From Azolla caroliniana (lineage: Eukaryota; Polypodiophyta), in contig JBHGNT010000004.1 in the NCBI GenBank assembly GCA_043228905.1, forward strand, positions 3,162,001-3,226,000: a DNA stretch of 64,000 bases, given 5' to 3'. The translations under genes and the position numbers were made by a program. Below are positions 11,593 through 23,321 of the stretch, in pieces (the first letter of the stretch is position 1; every line of letters starts with the position of its first letter). The notes under the pieces were generated by a model. That model had not been told where the DNA came from. It was given only the letters and a program-made list of their open reading frames with translations, and did no database searches.

Positions 11593-13570
11593 TAGCTAAA
11601 TATCTATGGTTATAGCCATTGCCATAGCCATAACACGTACACTGCAGATCTGAGGGGTCTAGTCTTCGTTGAAGAATGAATGAGCAGAATTTCTTCTTCT
11701 TCTTCCTGTGTAATAATAATATGTACAGATGATAGTAATAACAAACTCGTACCATTATTAGAAGCTTAGAACTACATACATATATATATGTACATATGTA
11801 TTATCAAATGGAGTGGTGTTTCTTCATTGTCCCACCACCACCATAAAAAAGACTTGGAGATGGACACTCGGAAAGAGAGTTCAATGGTTCCGATGGCCGT
11901 GATTGTCGGTTCACATGGAAGGGTTCATGAGTCTCGAGCTCTATATTTGTATATGTTTGTCTTGGTCTACAATCTACAAACCCATCTTTCTTCTCTTGTA
12001 GATGTGTGTGCATATTCCATGCATGCTAGGTTCATGAGGCAATGCCACAAGCATGATCTTGCAGGCCAATTCTAACGGTTGATTTCCATGGTTTGGAAAC
12101 TGGTCATCCTAGGGTGTAACAACTCGTTAACGTTTCCAACACTCAATTGTTGAGGCTCGGTCTTCAAATCCATTTTCATCACGACTCCAAGGTATAAAAT
12201 GATGGCCATATTCATGGTATGGGGCACCAATTGGGTTTTGTGGTTAAGCACCCTAAAGCCATTACCCCCCTTTAATCTTCTCATTTAATTGCTTGTCATC
12301 AATATTTTGTAGCATTACCATTGCTTCCACGTTCTCTTGTTGTGAGGCAAGTTTGGGGCATATGCCAAGAGACCCGTAATGTATGCATATGTATGCTTTT
12401 ACTCAAGTGCAATGCTCCACTTTCAATCACATTCAAGTTTTGCTTTCCCCATATTTTCCTCTCTAACCTATCCTCCCCTACACATTTCTCGTTCCCTCAT
12501 GATGTGCTCTCAATTGCAATGTAGGTAAAAATATCAAGTCATCTATCAACTCCACATGCACAACATGCAAATGGTGTGCGTTGGTTCAACATGTCATATT
12601 TGACCTATCTTAGAGCACGAAGAAATCTAAGGTTGAGAGCCTAGATGGACATCCATGTTCATCTAGAGAAAAATCATCGGAGGGAAAATATGCAACAAAC
12701 GATACTACAAATCAAACTACATTCTGTATGACTTCAAGCTAGGGAGATGAATTGAGGTTATAACTTGTTTATACCACAATACAATTTATTAAAAATACAT
12801 TGCCACCTTCAAGGATAGAGAACCAAATGTTCCATGATCAACTTTTGTTGGAGACTAGAATTATGATTATGGGAACCATAAGAATGATTGGATATTCATA
12901 CATAGAGTGAAAATGTTCTCAACTATATTCCCTCATTTTGTAGAAAGTGAATGTTTGAAGACCCAAAGAACCCATTAAGGCAAGCCCCAAAGCACAAGAT
13001 GGATAAATTATTCTAGTTTGAAACAGGAATTAGGAGCACGGGTATTAGTACAAGCCATTATTATTGTTATTGATGGGTTTGAGTACAAGCACATGATTAT
13101 AAAAGCGTGTAGTGTTTTACTCATTTATAGTAAGCTCACACACAAACGAACCTTATAGCTCTTGGCGACAAACAATCTTGTAAACCCTAATGACATAACT
13201 AGTTATGGTAATTGATACTAAGAGAAGTAAAAATGTCCTTTCCTCATAGAAGGTTGTTCAAAAACTTAGAAACACAAAAAAAGCAAGCTCTTGAACACAA
13301 GACAGGCGTTAGATATTACAACCTCAATCATTGTTTAACCATACTATTAGTGGTACACGAGATACATAATCAAACCTCGCATAATCCATGAGTAATAGGT
13401 AGATACTCATAATACTTGCATTCCTAGATGAAAGAAGGTGAAGCACAGATTTCAAAGTTGTGTGCTCATGGGTGGATGGTTGTGTTGAAGTCATCCCCAT
13501 AAGCTTAATCTATCTCGATAAATAGTGTGTGAGATAGTTAAACCAAGATATATTCCTCGCATCTAAACAT
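11593..13570. repeat. Upstream block of V-ATPase E, copy 1 of a dispersed ~2-kb family
   Basis: Non-coding as far as can be seen. The same block, in the same orientation and joined to a V-ATPase exon 1, returns at about 21.2-22.95, 33.8-35.6 and 45.9-47.8 kb. A part is inverted at 38.40-39.11 kb. Shared marks are 'gtcccaccaccaccat', 'cacatggaagggttca', 'attccatgcatgc', 'gaggcaatg' and 'gcaatgtaggtaaaaat'. The open frame at 11788-12075 is partly kept in two copies but changes frame and end in each, so I do not call it a gene. Confidence 0.75.
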
Positions 13571-14010
13571 CGTATGTCCAAATGTGATAATATAAGATAC
13601 ATCAACTCATGTACTCAGTTTTCTAAGGTTGATCAGGACTATGGCATTGTATAAACCCTATAATGTAAATGTCAATGCATGAGGATGTTCAAGACGATAG
13701 CTAGAATCAGAACCCTAAACTCTCAACTCTTATCGTAGAAGGATGCACTAAGAACTAAAACACCCTTTAACCTGAAACATAAACACTCATAGGAATTTGT
13801 GCATAAACATTAGTCTTCAGGAAAGCACGGAAGAAGTGAGAGAATTCCAAAACCCAAATTCTAATTTTTATAACTCTAAATCATAACACCTAAACTAGAA
13901 ACACCACACCCTAGGTCTTAAGGACTAAATCCTAAACCATGGGCAAAGATTTATACCCAAAATCCTTAACTTAAATACGAAACCCCAACCAAGCATTAGG
14001 AAACTCAAAA
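13571..14010. repeat. Copy of the 3' flank of the 49.4-kb gene
   Basis: The sequence from 'gataatataagatacatcaa' to 'caagcattaggaaactcaaaa' matches 48880-49310, just downstream of the 189-aa gene, with few differences. The match ends at about 14010, where the LINE begins. The coding part of that gene is absent here. Confidence 0.8.
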
Positions 14011-16220
14011 CTCGTACATCAGTTATGCAGTGGCAAGCAAATAAATAAGGCATATTTACTGTACAAAGAAATGGAGATGCAGGGGCATCGACCTGATATA
14101 TTGACATATAATGTGTTGCTTGATAGTTTGTCGACCTGATATATTGACAATGATGGTATGACATATAATGTGTTGCTTGATAGTTTGTCAACCTGATATA
14201 TTGACAGTGATGGTATGACATATAATGTGTTGCTTGATAGTTTTTCCTCTGTGCCCCCCATAAGAAATTTCTGATCAGCCTTTTTATCACTTTCATCGAC
14301 TTGGGTGTGATTATGCAACATGGCGTAGTATGCCATATTGTGGCCATTAGAACCTGATTTGCAATCACAATCTTGGTTGCAAAGGATAGTTTTCTTGCAT
14401 TCCACCATATTAACTTCGCTTTTATTTTGTCCACAAGTAGATTGTAGTGTTCTGAGCAATCAATGTCCATCTCGATTTTGAAACCCAAGTATCTAGTAGC
14501 TTCTCCTCTCCTCAACCATCTGAAATTAGGGTTTGGAGCCCAATTTACCACTGGCTTATTGCTAATCCAAAGGCCCATTGATTTATTCCAGTTTATTTTT
14601 GCACCCGATCCCCTACAAAACTCATTTATTGCACTTTGTAGTCTGTCCAAGTTGTTTGCATCCCCCTTAACATAGGTTGTTGTATCCTCAACATATTTTG
14701 TATCAAGCATCATTCATGCATCCTCGGGTAGGGGAAGACCTTGTATTTGCCAATATGTATAACCAATCTGATAATGCAAAGCTTCTGCTGCAATAATGAA
14801 TAGGTACGGGGTCAAAGGGCATCCTTGGCGTAACGATCGTGTCATCCTAAAGCTCTTCCCCAAGCTTCCAACCATTAAAACTTGGCTGGAAGCATCCCTA
14901 TAAAAGGCAGCCAATCCAAGGATCCATTGTTGCTTGAAGCCTAGGGCATCCATCATTGTTTCTAGGAATTCCCATGAGATCCTGTCATATGCTTTTTCGA
15001 AATCGAGTAACATTACTGCTAGGTCCACTCTTGCTCCTCCGCCCATGTTGAATACTCCTAGAAAGTTATCACATTGTCAACAATGCTCCGGTTTTCGAGG
15101 AAGCTAGTTTGCATTGTATGTATTATGTCCCCTAGGACCGTTTTCAATCAACTACTTACAACTTTAGCCATGATCTTATAGGCATTAGTGAGAATCGTCA
15201 ATGGTGGCCAATTATCAAGCATAGTTAGATCTTTCCCATCCTTGGGAATTAAATAAATCATTCCTCTACACATTGTTGGAGGCATTAAACCTTCAACCAT
15301 AATGTATTGCATCCCTTCCAACATGTCATCCTTAATTAGATCCCAATATTTGATGTAAAAATATATAGGGAGTCCATCAATGCCTGCACAACTTTGTTTG
15401 TTCATATCTGAAATTGCATCCCACGATTCCTGTATACAAATAGGGGTATTTAGACGGTCCATCATCTGAGCCGAAACTCTCTTCGGTATCCTATTTATTA
15501 TATTTCTAAAGGCATCCTGCTCAATATGTTCCTTGTTGCATACATTCAGTAGTTGCATATAATAGTTCGTGGCCATTTCAAGCATTTCAAGCATTTCCTC
15601 CGCGCGCGTGGTCATTGTGCCATCTGTCTTTTTCAAACATGAAGGTTGGGTCCTGGAGCCTTTAGATTTTACAGCTTCAAAAAAACCATTCGTAACACGG
15701 TCTCCTACCCTCATCCAACTTACTGCTTTACTACGATAGGCATTAGTAGTCCTTAGTTTCTGATACATATCTAGTTTGCATTTTGCCTCCTCTAGTTGGG
15801 CCTCAATCCATACATTATTCGGGTATTGTTCTCTTAGTCGCTGCATAGAAGTGAGTTTCCATTGCATTCTCTGTAGTTTCTCCTTCATCTCTTTTCTAAT
15901 TTCAGTTGCTTTCTTCCGAAAGAAACATGCACATTCCTCAATTTTCCCAGCCAGCCTATGAGCGGGATCATGATACATCCATTTGACATTAGACCATAGT
16001 CTTCTTATATAATTAGTCCATTTATTGTCCATGACCAACTCCTTGCTTACCTTCACACTATGTGGATTACATCAAATGTTTTCTTTTATATGTAACAGGA
16101 CGGGTGCATGGTCTGAGAACATCGGGACAAATTATGCATTTGCCTTTCATATCTATGAGCCGAGGGTCCAAATAGATATTGTTTTTGTATATACACCAAA
16201 ATCATAGAGAGAGAGGGATA
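14011..16220 (-). mobile_element. Degenerate, 5'-truncated LINE (non-LTR retrotransposon)
   Basis: Read on the minus strand, the right end shows the C-terminal part of an AP-like endonuclease (motif FSDHAPVLL, SDH at 16116-16108). Next come a linker and the reverse transcriptase: AGIDGLPIYFYIKYWDLI, RGMIYLIPKDGK, then LLDFEKAYDRISWEFLETM (about 15010-14955) and LRQGCPLTPYLFI (about 14840-14800). The catalytic box reads YVED at 14695-14684 in place of the usual YADD or FADD. The downstream part includes WWNARKLSFATKIVIANQVL. Frame changes separate 16056-15148, 15046-14714 and 14713-13925. The N-terminal endonuclease and ORF1 are missing, as usual after incomplete reverse transcription. The style of the protein resembles LINEs of seed-free plants, but this is an impression only. 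Confidence 0.85.
14085..14255. repeat. Three-unit minisatellite inside the LINE 3' part
   Basis: The words 'acctgatatattgaca' and 'tataatgtgttgcttgatag' recur three times, with full units of about 56 bp and a shortened first unit. On the minus strand the expansion is translated as a repeated NYQATHYMSYHHCQYIR peptide. This is presumably a later expansion in the dead element. Confidence 0.85.
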
Positions 16221-17445
16221 TTATTAACCTACACGTGACGTATAAGATCTAGGGGGATCAAGAGCAATCCTATGGCAAAGATCAAACTTGGACTCTCTAA
16301 AATTGATCACTATCATAGATTATTAACATCCACAAGTCTCTAGATATATTATAAATGGCCAGAAGAAAATGATACAATTTATGGGTAGAGCACCATGGGC
16401 ATGGCATGAATCAATCAAATTTGGGTTCAGAATCTCTCAAATGTACAACTTTGGTCCTATTGTAGGCATTGATAAGCCAACAATAACGGGAGGCTAATAC
16501 AATATGCAAGATAGGGTTCGTGCTCATTGAATGTAGGGAGAGAGGAGGAGAGATGATTCCTCCTTTGGGCATGAATTGGATGGCTCCGATTAGTCCTCGT
16601 ACATACTTGCATTCGTGTCTCCACACAAATGGTGATCACAACAAGTTTGTGTTGTGCTTTAGGATGTAATATCATGTTGCATAACAAAACGAGAACCAAA
16701 TGGGATAAGTAAGTTTGTTCATCCTTGTACACATCACAAGGGATCAAAGCTAGGCATGCAATGGTCACATATGTAATGGTCCTACTTCGAGAGATGGTTC
16801 CTACTTTGGGCATGCATTAGATAGCTCCTATGGACCATAGTACATACTTGCACTCTTGTGTCCACACAAATGGTGAATGCAACAAGTTTGTGTTGTGCTT
16901 TAGGATGTACTATCATGTTACGTAAAAAAACTAGAACTAAATGTGTTATGCACACAACATAGGTGACGATAGGTCATTAATATTTACATAAGTGAAGGGG
17001 CCCATGCAGAAGTATAAATATGAGGCCCTGCTACCCTCATAAAACACATGACATCGGAAGGTTGTCATCTTAAGACATCAATATTAGTCATCCTAATATT
17101 TGTCGGTATGGGACGTTGGTGGTAAGTTGGCTATGTCTTGATCATAGCCCGGGGGTGGTTGGGTGGAACAAGTTCTTCTATCCAATCTATTTACCTTATT
17201 TTAGTTTACTTCGGTCTATTGAGTAGCAATAGACTTGTAACAAGACGAGAGAAATTAGTTAGTTTGTCTTTGTACACATCACACGGGATTAACCAAAGTA
17301 AACTAATATGTATATTTAATAATAGATTAACTTGTTTATTTTAGATAAAAGTCAAAGCTGGGCATGCAATGCTCACATTCGTAATGGTCCTACTTCAAGG
17401 CTCATTGCAATGTCCTTGGAATTGTTTGTCGTAGATTAACTAGCA
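16221..17445. other. Intergenic with a diverged two-copy repeat
   Basis: No gene recognised. A segment at about 16565-16705 is repeated at about 16808-16950 (shared 'ccacacaaatggtga' and 'caacaagtttgtgttgtgct'; offset about 243 bp). Pieces of the intervening sequence recur again near 17245-17400 ('tttgtacacatcaca', 'gcatgcaat', 'aatggtcctacttc'). Confidence 0.6.
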
Positions 17446-17876
17446 TTAAATATCAAGTATTATAACTCAGAATGTAAATGTAAACGTTATGTATGCATGT
17501 ATGTATGGATATAGGTTAGTATGTATGGCGTATCTATTTATGTATGCTATGTATGCATGTATGTATGGACATAGGTAGTATATATGGCGTATGTATGTAT
17601 GTATGTATGTATGTATGTTATGCATACATAACATACATACACAGATAACCTACATACAATACTCACATACGTATCGCAGGTAACGTATACAGGCATACAT
17701 AACATACATACACACACACACACGCCATACATAATCTATAGGCTATATCCCTACATACATGCATAAAATAACATACATACATAGATAGATACGCCATACT
17801 TACTAACCTATATCCATACATACATGCACACATAACGTTTACATTTACATTCTGAGTTATAATACTTGATATTTAA
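17446..17876. mobile_element. 431-bp near-palindromic foldback (MITE-like), ATGT-rich
   Basis: The left end 'ttaaatatcaagtattataa' (17446 on) is the reverse complement of the right end (to 17876). The symmetry continues inward through 'ctcagaatgtaaatgtaaac' and 'gatataggttagta', with more mismatches near the centre, which is (ATGT)n and (CACA)n rich. The transcript would form one long hairpin. The outermost TTAA at each end could be a TTAA target duplication, but as TTAA is itself a palindrome this cannot be decided. No coding capacity. Confidence 0.75.
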
Positions 17877-18725
17877 CTCTACAAAAGTATTTGTTCATTT
17901 TGACAATGGGACTCACAACCCACGACGAAAGTTTGTGCCTCAGACTCGTCTTGATTTTCGCATGTATCCCTTGGCTTTGCTTAGACTCAAGTGTGTCCAC
18001 TAGGATATCCATGTTGATGTGGCACAAAAAACCATTCATCACGAAAATGGGGTCTACAACCTCCTCTCTGATTTGCTAATCCTAGGTCTAATTTTTATAA
18101 TCAAGTGAAGGAAGGGGGATGTGTCATGTATGAGCTCACCCATCAACTACAATGTAGCAAACACTACATTGTATGGTACTTTTAGATGTGGAACAACTTG
18201 AGTCATTCCTTATCCATCTCTTAGATGTCACAAACCCATACAAAGTTCAATAAACCTAATCCTTGTGGGCTCTATTCATTGAACAATAATTAAACAATAT
18301 ACTAATCCTAATGAGTTCATATTCTTTGAGCTCTAACTAAAGGTAACGCAATCTCTCAATGATTGTCTAAATGGCATCATGCCATTTGTCATGAATATAT
18401 AATACCCGAGTAAGGTCTATAATCATTGTTATCACTAGAAATGATATGTGTAACAAAATGCACCATTGAGGGTCTAGTTTCACTTCATCAAATTCTCTAA
18501 CATTGATTTATCTCTCCAAATTTCCCTAGTTAACTTAGGAAAATGGAAAGAAGTAATTAATTGCCCAAATAGCATATATAATTGACGAAAAGGGAACAAA
18601 ATAGTTGTATTCGTGGTTTATCGTCTACCTTCAAAGGAGATAGACTAAGGTTGGAATCGAGACATACTCACTTGATTTGTGCATGTATAGTTGGTTATGA
18701 GGCATGTGGCCAGAGGCTTATTTCA
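17877..18725. other. Intergenic, nothing recognised
   Basis: Short overlapping frames on both strands near 17.86-18.08 kb show no family resemblance. The rest is AT-rich with many stops. A short duplication ('ggaatcgagacatac', 'gttatgaggcatgtggcca') links 18650-18725 with 18768-18835. Confidence 0.5.
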
Positions 18726-19260
18726 TGATTTCACTGATGCTAGCAACCATCATGTGCGTGCACATTGGAATCGAGACATACTTGACTCGTGCATGTATTG
18801 CACATAGTTGGTTGTGAGGCATGTGGCCAAGAGTGTTTGATGATTTCACCGATGCCAATCACCATCACGTGCATGCATGCACACTTCTTAATAATGTAGA
18901 CCAATGCACTTGAGATATGATTCGGCAACTTACTTGAAGTTTTCATTCACTTGGTAAACATGGAATGGATAGATGACCACACTCGCTTGGTTGGAGATGC
19001 AGTCAGATCAGAAGTCTTGGATGGTTTGGCAGAAGAAGATAAGGAGAAGGGTAGGATCGATATAACGGAAAACAATGGAAAAAAGGGAAGAGGGGCATCA
19101 ATGGAGAAGAGAGGGAAATTGGAAGGGGCATGCTTGCAATAATGGAAAACCTTACTTAGTTTTCATCTTCTGGTTAATATATAATTCAGAGAGACATGTA
19201 GAGAGCTCAAAAATATCGAAACCCTAGAAATCCTCAGCCACTATCTTCTTCTCCTTCAAC
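18726..19260. repeat. Copy of window bases 1-460 (flank of the 47-aa gene)
   Basis: From about 18840 on it follows 1-460 closely ('gaccaatgcacttgagatatgatt', 'gagaagggtaggatc', 'cagagagacatgtagagag'). At about 19258 the similarity shifts abruptly to sequence found near 2610-2640, so about 2.1 kb, including the 47-aa gene, is missing in this copy. Confidence 0.85.
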
Positions 19261-20217
19261 CAGTATTATGTAAGTCCACAAAAAGAAGGTACCTCCAACC
19301 AGTATTATGTAATTCCAAAATTCATTATACAGTTGTAACTCTTATGGGAGTTGAATACAATACATGCTTCTAATTGGAGCCTTTGATCTCATTGATAATC
19401 AAGGAATAAAACAAGTGTATCAAAATTGCGGCAACTTGTAATGAATCATCACCATGAACTTACTTAATGCCGAAAATGCCTTATGCCTGTGGTTAACATT
19501 ACCACACCATACTTGTTACAGCACTCAATTGCATCTTGATCTCTCATACTACCACCTGGTTGGGCAATGACTCCTATTTTGGCCTTGCAAGCATCCTCTA
19601 CTGCATCATTCCAAGCTGCATACAGAATAATTTGTCAAACACAATCCATTCTTCAGTTGGGAATAGAGAATAAGTTATATAACATTAAAATCTCTGGAAA
19701 TCCGACCATAATTCGAACTCATGATCTTGACAATCAGAGGAACCAGAAGCTTCCCTTTATTCTTCGTAAAAGCTAAGAAGCAACTTATCCATATTTCAGA
19801 TTCAGAAAGAAAGTAAACAAGATTAATTTTCAGTGTAAAGTAATAAGCTCAAACAGCTTCTTTTACTGCCATCAACTTTAAGCAGGACCACAAATAAGCA
19901 CAGCACCTAAAAACTGAAATCACAAAGATAGTCGAGCAAAGGAATAAAAGATCGGGGTAATCTTTACAAACCTATCATCAACGTTTTCTCCAGAAAGGAC
20001 AAATACAAAGATACACACGAGAAGGAAGTTTGTGTACAAAATAGCACAAAGAATTTTACCTCATCTACTTCTACATTGAATGCGACAATTCCTCCAAAAG
20101 CATTGACTGGATCTGCTTCCACAGCCAGCCTGTATGCCTCAAGCAAATAATTTCCGCTAGCTACTCAACAAAGATTCATGTGTTTTACAATTACACAGGT
20201 AGGATGAGTATACCACA
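19261..20217 (-). pseudogene. PurH pseudogene, 3' part (exon 11, scraps, part of exon 8)
   Basis: Contains the PurH 3' flank and complete last exon (about 19617-19466, ending in the HFRH codons and TAA) plus part of intron 10. At about 19730 it jumps to sequence matching 3782 on, the edge of exon 9, then the following intron. It then reads part of exon 8 ([29 protein letters not shown], about 20147-20061), with 'NDLLEAY' altered. Exon 10 and almost all of exon 9 are gone, so no working enzyme is possible. The frame upstream is cut by an inversion at 20.22 kb. Confidence 0.9.
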
Positions 20218-20325
20218 AATGGATTTTTTTTGTGGTATATGCAGGAGATGTCCTATAACAATTACCTTGATGCTGATGTTGCTTGGAATTGTGTTTCTGA
20301 ATTTACTCATCCTACCTGTGGTACA
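20218..20325 (+). pseudogene. Inverted fragment of PurH exon 8
   Basis: Here, on the plus strand, lies the first part of PurH exon 8 with its intron acceptor: 'tatatgcag' then codons for [20 protein letters not shown] and THPTC. The gene itself is on the minus strand, and the rest of exon 8 (20061-20215) is also minus. So a piece of about 100 bp has turned over. The word 'tactcatcctacctgtg' stands at the right breakpoint and its reverse complement at the left, and 'taccacaaa' / 'tttgtggta' face each other at 20219-20238. Confidence 0.9.
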
Positions 20326-20700
20326 GGAGGTGTAGGTTGTGGTACAGGAGGTGCTTTCCGATGCAAAAAAAAGAAAGCAACTGGGAGAGGGAGCAGAAAA
20401 CGAAGAAAATGAAGTAAATGTCGATTATTAATAGAGAATCGATACCTGGAAGAGAAGACTTCTCCAGTTGCAAAGAAGGAGAGGTTTGTGCCGCTGTGTT
20501 GGAGGAAGCCATAGCGTGGAGGAGAGGCCAAGACGATGGAGTAGTGGAGATGGAAAGGTGGAGAGGCGTGAAGGGTCGGGGCCTGCAGCAGATGAAGCAG
20601 CTTCTGCGAGGAGGAGGGGAGAATGGAGACGAATGGAAGCAGAAACAGAAGTGGAAGAAACGGATTACGGAGAGGCGAGGGAGAATGAGAGTGCCACCAT
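20326..20700 (-). pseudogene. PurH exon 1 pseudogene copy
   Basis: Matches PurH exon 1 and the start of intron 1 (7780-8174). The frame begins MVALSFSLASP and then hits TAA at codon 12. The serine-rich stretch is shortened. The exon 1 donor at 20446 ('ccag|gtatcgattc') is kept. It is joined directly to the inverted exon 8 fragment, so introns 1-7 are missing. A second shorter scrap of the same exon lies at about 20975-21012. Confidence 0.88.
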
Positions 20701-20710
20701 TGCAGTCTGT

Positions 20711-21014
20711 CTAAAATTTAAATGCACAGAGAGCGAGAGAGAGAGATTCCAGCATTGCACTATCACTATTAATGAAGTAGACTATTAATGAAGTAGATAG
20801 TGAAGTTAGTAGAAAGGGGTGGATTATAATTTTGTTTTAATAACAAACATTGATTTACCAGGAAAAAAAAAAACCCCATCATTCTTTCTATATATATAAT
20901 AATATAATCTTACTGCTTAAGTATTCTATTAGTGGTACATGGTTATGAGAAACATTATTGTACTAAAACATGAGTGGAAGAAACGGATGACGGAGAGGCG
21001 AGAGAGAATGAGAC
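20711..21014. other. Spacer with scraps of known repeats
   Basis: AT-rich; holds two short 'attaatgaagtaga' repeats, an AT microsatellite near 20890-20910 and the scrap of PurH exon 1. The words 'ttctattagtggtacat' also occur in the upstream block family (13.34, 22.93 kb). No gene. Confidence 0.5.
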
Positions 21015-21175
21015 AACTATCTCGTTAGCTTTCTTCTCGGGTTCCTGTCTTATGAATCGGACCATCTGCTGGACCTGCTTGGACACACATCCACATCATT
21101 CATCTGTCAATAATCTCTGCAAAGAAACCACGAATCAGTGAGGACAAACGGTGGTGAGATATATAAAGCTATAAC
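21015..21175 (-). pseudogene. V-ATPase E promoter/exon 1 pseudogene copy, 2nd module
   Basis: Matches exon 1 (from MNDxDV to the NEI region) and the TATA stretch of the gene at 11.4-11.6 kb. Inside exon 1 two extra bases ('ggacacacatcc' against 'ggacacatcc') shift the frame. The 3' end of exon 1 and its donor are replaced by the PurH exon 1 scrap. It cannot make subunit E. Confidence 0.85.
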
Positions 21176-22980
21176 TAAAATATCTATGGTACCGTTATAG
21201 CCGAGGCAATAGCCATTACCATGGTCGACATGTATCCGCAGATATGGCCATAACACATACACTGCAGATCTAAGCCGTCTGCTCTATGTTGAAGAATGAA
21301 TGAATGCTCAGAATTTCTTCTTCTTCTTCTTCTTTCCTGTGTAATATAATTAAAGTACAGAATCTCATAGTACATACATATATAATATACTTGAATGCAT
21401 TGGCAAACATTCTTTTGTACGAATGTAATCGAATTCGTATGTTGTTAAAACATTCTTTGTTTTCTTTTATACTTTTAACCTTAACGTTCTTAACTTAAAC
21501 ATAAATTCTTACCATTATTAGAACTTAGAAGTTTAGAACTACATACATACATATATGATATATGTATTATCGAGGGGAGTGGTGTTTCTTCATTGTCCCA
21601 CCACCACCATAAAAAAGACTTGGAGATGGGCAGTTGAAAAGTGAGTTCCGATGGTCGTGATTGTCGGACCACATGGAAGGGTTCACAAGTCTTGCACTAT
21701 ACATATATTTATGTATGTTGTCTCGGTTTACAATCTACAAACCCATCTTTCTCTCTCTTGTAGATGTGTGTCCATATTCCATGCATGCAAGAGTCATGAG
21801 GCAATGCCACAAGCATGACCTTGCTAACCAATTCTATCGGTTGATTTCCATGGTTTGGAAACTGGTCATCATACTAGGGCATGCGACAAACCCGTAAGGA
21901 CTTGTCATATGAGGCAATGTAGGAACCTAAGGTGTTTAGCTATGCGACAGGAATTGGATACACCCTTCATTATAACAACTTGTTGATGTTTCCAAGACTC
22001 GATTGTTGAGGCAAAGCTCTTGGTCTTCAAATCCATTTTCATCATGACTCCCAAGTATAAAATGATGGACATATTCAGAGGTATGGGACACCGGTTGGGT
22101 TTCGTGGTTAAGTACCCTTGAAGCAGTTTCTTCCCCTTGATCTTCTCATTTAATTGTTTGTCATTTGTATTTTGTAGCACTACATTTGCTTCCACAATCT
22201 CTTCTTTGATGCAAGTTGGGGCACATGCCATGAGACCTGTCATATATGCATTCAACTTTTGTTTTTCCTCAATTGCAATGCTCCACTTTCGATCACATTC
22301 AACTTCTTGTTTTCCCTGTATTTTCAGCGCTAATATATCCTCCCCTACACATTTCTCTTTCCATTGTGATGTGCTCTCAATTGCAATGTAGGTAAAAATA
22401 TGGAGTCATCTATCAACTCCACTTGGACAACATGAAAATGGTGGGTGTTGGTTCAACATATCATATTTGACCTACCTTAGAGCACGAAGAAATCTAAGGT
22501 TGAGAGCCTAGATTGAAATCCATGTTCATCTAGAGCAAAATCGTCGAAGGGAAAATATGCAACAAACGATACCACGAAGCAAACTACATTGTGTATGACT
22601 TGAAGCTAGGGAGATGGATTGAGGTTATAACTTCTTTATTCAACAATACAAATTATTAACACCACGTTGCCACCTTCAAGGATAGAGAACCAAATGTTCC
22701 ATGATCATTTATAGTAAACTCTCACACAAATGAGCCTCGTAGGTCTTGGTGACAAATAATCTTATAAGCCCGAATGACAACTAGTTATGGTAATTGATAT
22801 TAAGAGAAGTAAAAACGTCCTTTCCTCATGGAATGATGTTCAAAAACTTAGGAACAACATAAAAGCAAGCTCTTGAACTCAAGATGGATGTTAGATATTG
22901 CAACCACCATCATTGCTCAAGTATTCTATTAGTGGTACATGAGATACATGATCAAACCTCACATAATCCACGTGCAATAG
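21176..22980. repeat. Upstream block of V-ATPase E, copy 2
   Basis: Follows 11.6-12.8 and then 13.1-13.4 kb, with a gap in between and an extra 130 bp near 21360-21500 that is shared with the 45.9-46.2 kb copy ('ttggcaaacattc'). No coding sequence. Confidence 0.75.
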
Positions 22981-23321
22981 GTATATACTCGAACCAAAAG
23001 CAATCAAGAAACACAGACAGAAGAAAAACCCAACAAAAGAAGAAAGCAACGAAATTTTTTAGGGTTTTTGTGTTTGCCTGTCTCTTTCTTTCTCTTTTTT
23101 AATCATGATTCATCATCATTATCATCGCCTTCTTCTTCTCTTCTGAGGTCGATCATCATCACCAAGACCACCACCGCCATCATCAATGTCAACAGTTTAG
23201 GGTTTCTCAATTGCTTCCAGTTATTGTTTCTCCTTTCATCCATTTTAATCCTAGGAATGAGAAGAAGAAGAAGAAAAAAACTTCTTGTAATTTCACCTGT
23301 TGGCCTCTAGTTCATGTTTCT
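22981..23321. repeat. Partial copy of the 58.5-kb segment, left flank of the gypsy pair
   Basis: Matches about 58520-58800: 'gaaccaaaagcaatcaagaa', 'ctgtctctttctttctctttt', 'ttctcaattgcttccagttat'. The first bases of the gypsy LTR follow at 23322. A second copy of the same segment stands on the other side of the gypsy pair (32311 on), in the same orientation. Confidence 0.75.

Noticed and set aside
11788-12075. Open frame repeated in several copies of the upstream block, with a HHHH run
   Set aside because: The frame and end differ in each copy, and the block is the promoter side of V-ATPase E; conservation is explained by duplication.
17547-17732. Cys/Val/Tyr-rich minus-strand frame
   Set aside because: Comes from ATGT/ACAT repeats in the palindrome.
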